Positions 59,192-64,000 of a DNA stretch of 64,000 nucleotides are shown piece by piece (positions within the stretch are counted from its first letter, which is position 1; every line of letters starts with the position of its first letter). A model generated the notes under the pieces. That model did no database searches. It was given only the letters and a program-made list of their open reading frames with translations, and had not been told where the DNA came from. The DNA lies in contig NC_134834.1 in NCBI RefSeq assembly GCF_004210375.1, forward strand, positions 146,973,009 through 147,037,008, given 5' to 3'. The stretch comes from Tachypleus tridentatus (Eukaryota; Arthropoda; Merostomata; Xiphosura; Limulidae). Position numbers and translations under genes: made by a program.

Positions 59192-59307
59192 TATTTGTTT
59201 GTTTTAAATTTTAGTTTGAAGATACACGAGGGCTATCTGCGCTAGTTTCGAACTCGCAGGTCAATTTGCAGGTCAAACGCCCTTACCACCAGGGTATGCC
59301 AGGACAT
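59192..59307 (-). mobile_element. SINE-A with large internal deletion
   Basis: Tail tacacgagggctatctgcgc joins directly to the head side agtttcgaactcgcaggtc and caccagggtatgccagga; about 150 body bases are missing. Confidence 0.75.
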
Positions 59308-59574
59308 GCTATTTCTAAAAGGAACACTATTATTAATTAGATACTAATTAATTATTACCAGTATAGCCCGTTTGCCATTGTATTAATCAAAATATTACTG
59401 ACTACGTTGCCATAGTTGCATGCTTCTAAGTCAATATTATTTCAATGACCAAAGTTATTACAATTAATCGATTTAGTTTTCGAGCCGTGTCTAGGCCTAA
59501 CAACGTCACTGACTAAATGTGTTGTTTTTTATATTTCTGAAAGCAGGTTTTTTGGGACTAAACACTCCTAATGG

Positions 59575-59670
59575 CATGCAGCCTGGATATCGCTTTATTA
59601 TGAAGACGTTCGATCCCTGTAGTGAGAAAAACCTAAATATTCCGTTGCACAGTTTTCTGCTTAAAATTAG
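59575..59670 (+). mobile_element. SINE-B copy, decayed
   Basis: gcagcctggatatcgcttta, gttcgatccctgtagtgag, ccgttgcacagttttctgc. Confidence 0.4.
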
Positions 59671-59792
59671 AATTGAATAAAGAATCTTACTGTAATCAAA
59701 TGATTACAGAAAGAAATCTGTAGGAGCTGAGAACTGCATGAAAAACCTTTTTGAGGGTAGAAAGTTAAAGGAGCTGGAAGATGTCCCCAATC

Positions 59793-59994
59793 TCATTAAA
59801 CATATTCGTCCTTTCAACCATTAGGGCGTTAAATGTTAAGGTCAGTCTCACAATTCGTTGATAAAAAAAGTAGCTAGAGGAATAGCGGTGATGTGTGTTA
59901 ACTTCCTTTCTGGTCTATCACTGTTAAATAAGGAAAAGCTAAAGCGAGTAGACCTCGAGTGGCATTGCGCAAAGTTTGAGACAAAACCAAACTA
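59793..59994 (+). mobile_element. SINE-A, 5' truncated
   Basis: ttaaacatattcgtcctttc to ggcattgcgcaaagtttgag; diverged. Confidence 0.8.
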
Positions 59995-60694
59995 TTAAAT
60001 ATATCCTGTTTTTTGCACCAAGGGCACTTTTTTGTCGTTTAATACTATAACAACACGGGCTCTAAACATTAATAAAACTATAAACTGAAAGACCAACGTA
60101 ATTCTACAAAGTTGCAACTCGAAAACCCGGATTTCGATTCCGTGTAGCAGATAAATCAATGAGATTTTGCTATAAAACAAAAACAATACATATTTTTCAA
60201 AATGATTTTTTTTTTTTTTCCCAAATCGTCTACATGTAAAATCGGATACTGCGAATAATGAGTAATTAAATATTCGTTCTGCCAGGGCCTATGTCTGGAC
60301 CATCATAAAACAACTTAATATTATTTGAGTTTGGAGTCGTCTCTGAACTATCTACTTATAGCTTTGTAATAAACTTTTAATTTATCTGATTAATTATTGA
60401 TAAATACATATTTGTTGTTGCTGTTCTTAAAATTTATTCGGTCTAAACACATCAAAGATTGACAGTAATTCGTTAACAAATTGTGGATTTAGTTATTTTT
60501 CTTGTTGTCATGGAGAATGTGTTTGCAACGTTTAATCTTGCTCCAAATAATTTTCTCTTTCCCCTCCCCTAAAGGCTGTAACTTTCATTGTTACGAATAT
60601 GATCACATTAGTCTGGGGTAATCTGGTGCACTAGTGACAGGTAAACAATAATAAATGTTCTCTGGGAGGGGGCATTCTTCTAACACAAAACTCT
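59995..60694. other. region upstream of the second cuticle gene
   Basis: AT-rich with a T15 run near 60210; no SINE recognised. Confidence 0.4.
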
Positions 60695-60722
60695 TATAAA
60701 CTCTAAGTCTCTTATCATCAGT
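60695..60722 (+). promoter_or_regulatory. possible core promoter of the second cuticle gene
   Basis: TATAAA at 60695-60700 and an arthropod-type initiator TCAGT at 60718-60722, with 25 bases from the T of TATA to the initiator A. Would give a 5' leader of about 274 bases to the ATG at 60994. An alternative TATA-like motif lies near 60947. Confidence 0.4.
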
Positions 60723-60993
60723 GACAGTGTTTAAACTTGCCTGACTTATGCCGCCCCTTAAACTCAAGGCAACTCGCCTTTTGCATATATTATTAACACC
60801 AGCGGCTGAACTGGTTTCGGGATGAGCGATTTTTCTTTTTCTCCGTTTTGCAGGTGTCCTTCGCCAGGTTAGTTAAAGGGGAATCACAATGCAAGATAGC
60901 GACGTGAAGGTCACGCCTGGTGGTTAGAAAAGAACAGGAGCAGGAGATATAATCCTGCAGTCTGGTGGCGTTGTGAGGAACTAGAACATCGAC

Positions 60994-63787
60994 ATGATTC
61001 AGGTAAGCATGTATGAACCCTAACGTGTAATAATGTAACCAGTCGCACCCGATCAATAAATGGTGTTAGTTCTATACGGTCAAGTTTTAATTTGAATCAA
61101 AATAAGTGGAACTGAGACAGGAAAGTACAGTTCATAAAACACGATCTGATTTCATCTGTGCGTAAATTAAAATTAAAACTAAATAATGGACTGTAGTTGA
61201 TATAACACTAGAGTATTTTCTATTTAAAATATTAATCTATTTTCGCTACTGGTAGCTAAAAATTGTTTTGCTCATCCAAGTTAGACTAATAATTTTCCAA
61301 CTGTTTGTAATCTTGTTTGTTTTTTAAAATGACTTTCGTGTCAGCTTCCTAATTACCTTTCACAGAATCATTGAAATGGGATTAATAAATTCCTATTGTA
61401 GGATGTAGAGTTAACTCAGTTTATTCGCTCTTAAAAATTCCTCGGTGGACCTACGATGTTAAAATCCTGAATTCGATTATCCGGGTTGGACACAGCAGAT
61501 AGCCCAATTTGACTTTGTTCTAAGATAAACAAACAAACTGATGGCTTATAATGCTAAAAAAGAAGTGGTTTCGATACGAAGGCAGAGCACAAATAGTTCA
61601 ATGTAACTTTGATCTAAAGAACAAACAGACAAACCACTTCTAAAAATTCATTTAATGTTTGAGATATTGGAATGTAAGTTTTAAAATGAATTGTTCCACT
61701 TCATTCCGACAAAAGTGGAATTTATGCTTCATAGAAGCACTCATACCTCTACAAACAAGCCAAATTTTTAATTTAATGACAACGCGTTATCTTGTTGAAA
61801 CGATAGTATTTTATATTTTGACCTAGTGTTTCGATCCTTTTCTTATGAATTTAAATTATTTTATTTTTGTAACTCTAACATAACTTCTAAGATTTTAAAT
61901 AAAAGTGTATACGTTTCAAAGTCATTCTAATAAATAACGCCCATATTTGTATTTAATAATTTATTTTGATTATTGGTTCAGATATTTAGATGTTGCACGA
62001 GAAATAATGATGAAAAGAAGATACTTGGTTAGACCTAAACTAAAACTAAACTCCTTAGTACGCATACTTTGCTTAGGATGTATTGTTCTGTCAGTTGGAT
62101 ACCCTTCCCCTTAAAGACATTTTCGGTCGTAAATCCAATAACATCTCACGAAGTTGTAATAGCTTAAGAGATTTATGTTAGTTTCAAACCTATCTACTAA
62201 GCGTAAAATACAAAACGATTAATTATGTTTGTCATAGGGCATCAATATTAGGCTTATTATATTTTTAAATATTGTATTTTATACCTTGTCCTTAGAAATT
62301 TTCAAGAATTAAAAGACAAGATAATAACAGTATTCTAACCGCACTACGCTCGTCATGTTCACTCAATCTAGAACTCCAGAATAAACACAGTAATGGTCAA
62401 GATACTATTTATATGAGCCATTTGAAACAACCGGAAACTGACGAAGCATGATTATAGTGTAAAACAACCTCTATAATAGAAATATGATAATAATGAAAAA
62501 ATGATTTAATAAATATTCTAACTGGAAATTACATTATTTGCCCTAAGATTACAATTTTTAATATCGTCTCAGGTACTTATTAAATACAATTTTCATTTAT
62601 TTTGCAGGTTTTGCTTCCATTTCTTTGTGCTGTTTGTCTGGCACATTCTACTGCTCCATTTTACACGTTCTATACAGATGGCAGTAGGTTACTTCAGTAC
62701 GAGGCTGGAACTCTAGCCAGGAGGAACTTTCGAGAAGAAGTCACCAGACCAGATGGAACCATTGTAGGAAGGTATGGTTTCCACGACCCCACAGGGCACT
62801 TGCACGTTGTGCAATATCATGCAGGTAGACAGGGTTATGTTGCCAAAGGAGATACCGGGTTTATTATGGTAGCACCCAAGAATTGGGAACCGTGGATGAG
62901 GAGAAAAAAAGTGAACAAACTGTGAAGGAGAGAGACATGAAAGGTCCAAAGCCTGAAGATGGCATTATAGGAGATTATGATTCGATGGATGAAGGAGAAA
63001 ATGCGAAAAAAGAAAGTGACGTGAAAAAAGACGCAACAGAAGACACAAAGAAAGATGAAAAGGATGAAAAAACTGACGCTATGGTTACAGATGCAACAGA
63101 AGACATGGAAAAAGACGTAAAAGACAAAACAACTGATGATATGGATAAAACGGAAGACACAAAAGATACATCAACCTCTGATGATGAAAAAACAGTCGTT
63201 GAGAAAAAAGAGATGAAAGACGAAAAGGTTAAGGAAGACGGGGAAGCTTCGCAATCGAAACCTGAAGAACCATACGAGACGGACCCAGAAATAACAGCAC
63301 TTTTTTCAATTCCTGAATATGGCCGCCGACGTTTAACTATTAGTCAGTCTGATAAAAGAAAATTAATGAAAAAGATGAGAGTAGGATTTATACTTCTCAC
63401 AATATCTTCAATGCCCCCATTTCTCCTGGTTTTGTAAAGTGGAGCGATCCTCAAAATCAGCCCCTGAACTGGCCTCATCCAGTTTTCAGATTTCAAGATT
63501 CATCTACTGGCCAGTACATTCCTTTCGAACACCCGTGGATAATCGGGAAACCGGCTACTAAAGAGAAAAAACCTGTTCAAAACACTTTACCTTTTCACTA
63601 TGTTGGATCCCAGAAGAAGGAATTCACAAACCAAGATCTAAATAGGGGTGATATTTCTCCACTAAAGACAACAACTTTCCAGTACACTCACCCATCTAGA
63701 TTCTACTACCCACAGCCTGTTCTCCCTTTCGCCCACAGACCAGACAGATCTCCATTTCTGGTTCCCGGGTACCATTTGTATGCTTAA
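60994..63787 (+). CDS. secreted cuticular protein with acidic segment, 2 exons, frame-disrupted
   Basis: Exon 1 60994-61002 (ATG ATT CAG, donor GTAAGC) and exon 2 from 62608 (acceptor ttcatttattttgcag), phase 0. Signal peptide MIQVLLPFLCAVCLAHSTA. Residues about 40-82 match chitin_bind_4: TRPDGTIVGRYGFHDPTG, then VVQYHAGRQGYVA. This frame stops at 62923. A second frame, open from 62829, continues with a Lys/Asp/Glu/Thr-rich segment (repeats like DATEDTKKDEKDEKTD) and then PYETDPEITALFSIPEYGRR. A third frame from about 63356 gives NIFNAPISPGFVKWSDP and a Pro/Tyr/Phe-rich C-terminus ending LVPGYHLYA, TAA at 63785-63787. Both switches equal one missing base and can be placed at A runs (62904-62910 and 63369-63373), so sequencing or assembly error is likely; a recent pseudogene is the alternative. 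Intended length about 396 residues. Paralogue of the gene at 48445. Confidence 0.75.
61003..61436. other. intron of the second cuticle gene, left part
   Basis: AT-rich; nothing recognised besides the donor. Confidence 0.5.
61437..61540 (+). mobile_element. SINE-B copy in intron
   Basis: tcctcggtggacctacgatg, gacacagcagatagcccaat, tail gataaacaaacaaactg. Confidence 0.65.
61541..61637 (+). mobile_element. SINE-B copy, head-to-tail with previous
   Basis: atggcttataatgctaaaaa, tggtttcgatacgaaggcag, tail gaacaaacagacaaacc. Confidence 0.65.
61638..62607. other. intron of the second cuticle gene, right part
   Basis: AT-rich, no repeats recognised, ending in a good acceptor at 62606-62607. Confidence 0.5.
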
Positions 63788-64000
63788 AGCTTAGCGTTTT
63801 ACCCACAATCCAGTGCATGTCTGTCTTGTTAATTAACCGTTTTACTTGTTCTCGTCTATAATCGCAAGAATTCTGTAAAAATTAGAAAGGGGTTCGAGCC
63901 CATTCTCCTTATTGTTAAAACAGATGCTTCATGAAACCGAAGTAGCGGATTTTAAGCATCAGGTTTACGTCACCAGCAGTTGGTTTTAACAATTAACTGT
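63788..64000 (+). other. 3' flank of the second cuticle gene
   Basis: Presumed 3' untranslated sequence. No AATAAA seen before the window ends. Confidence 0.35.

Overview
The window looks like AT-rich, gene-poor, repeat-dense nuclear DNA of an arthropod, most likely a chelicerate; a horseshoe crab is my best guess. The grounds are: genes with GT-AG introns and phase-0 micro-exons; two secreted proteins with an arthropod chitin-binding (Rebers-Riddiford type) cuticle domain; about 40 copies of one tRNA-like SINE (called SINE-A here) whose sequence I associate with horseshoe-crab genomes; no bacterial operon structure; and almost no long ORFs. The species is recalled by family resemblance and was not searched.

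Layout. 1-16.6 kb: mostly non-coding. It holds a possible signal-peptide exon on the minus strand (556-697), a possible terminal exon on the plus strand (3122-3291), minisatellites at 2.3 and 5.4 kb, many SINE copies, and a 436-bp fold-back element at 13.0-13.5 kb with a tripled hairpin core. 16.6-24.7 kb: one 8-kb satellite of about 200 units of 38-41 bp, with nested higher-order periods near 204 bp, 491 bp and 1.6 kb. 25-36 kb: SINEs, a possible two-exon gene broken by an in-frame stop (30467-32128), and a complete but decayed hAT transposon (32973-35284) with 14-bp terminal repeats and a perfect 8-bp target duplication. 36-48 kb: dense old and young SINEs with no supported gene.

48.4-63.8 kb carries the clearest genes: two plus-strand paralogues for secreted cuticular proteins. 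Each has a tiny first coding exon (2-3 codons), a phase-0 intron, then an exon holding the rest of the signal peptide and the chitin-binding domain. The upstream gene (48445-53054) has three exons and about 187 residues. The downstream gene (60994-63787) joins the domain to a Lys/Asp/Glu-rich segment and a Pro/aromatic-rich C-terminus, but its large exon is read in three successive frames, each switch lying at or near a poly-A run. Both products would be secreted by epidermal cells and bind chitin in the cuticle, and the pair looks like a local duplication, possibly part of a larger cluster beyond the window.

Mobile DNA. SINE-A (about 275 bp) and SINE-B (about 115 bp) are inserted into each other in both orders and share their 3' tail, so they were probably mobilised by the same LINE machinery over overlapping periods. 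Several insertions keep 9-12 bp target duplications. Three minisatellites start at or within a few bases of a SINE edge.
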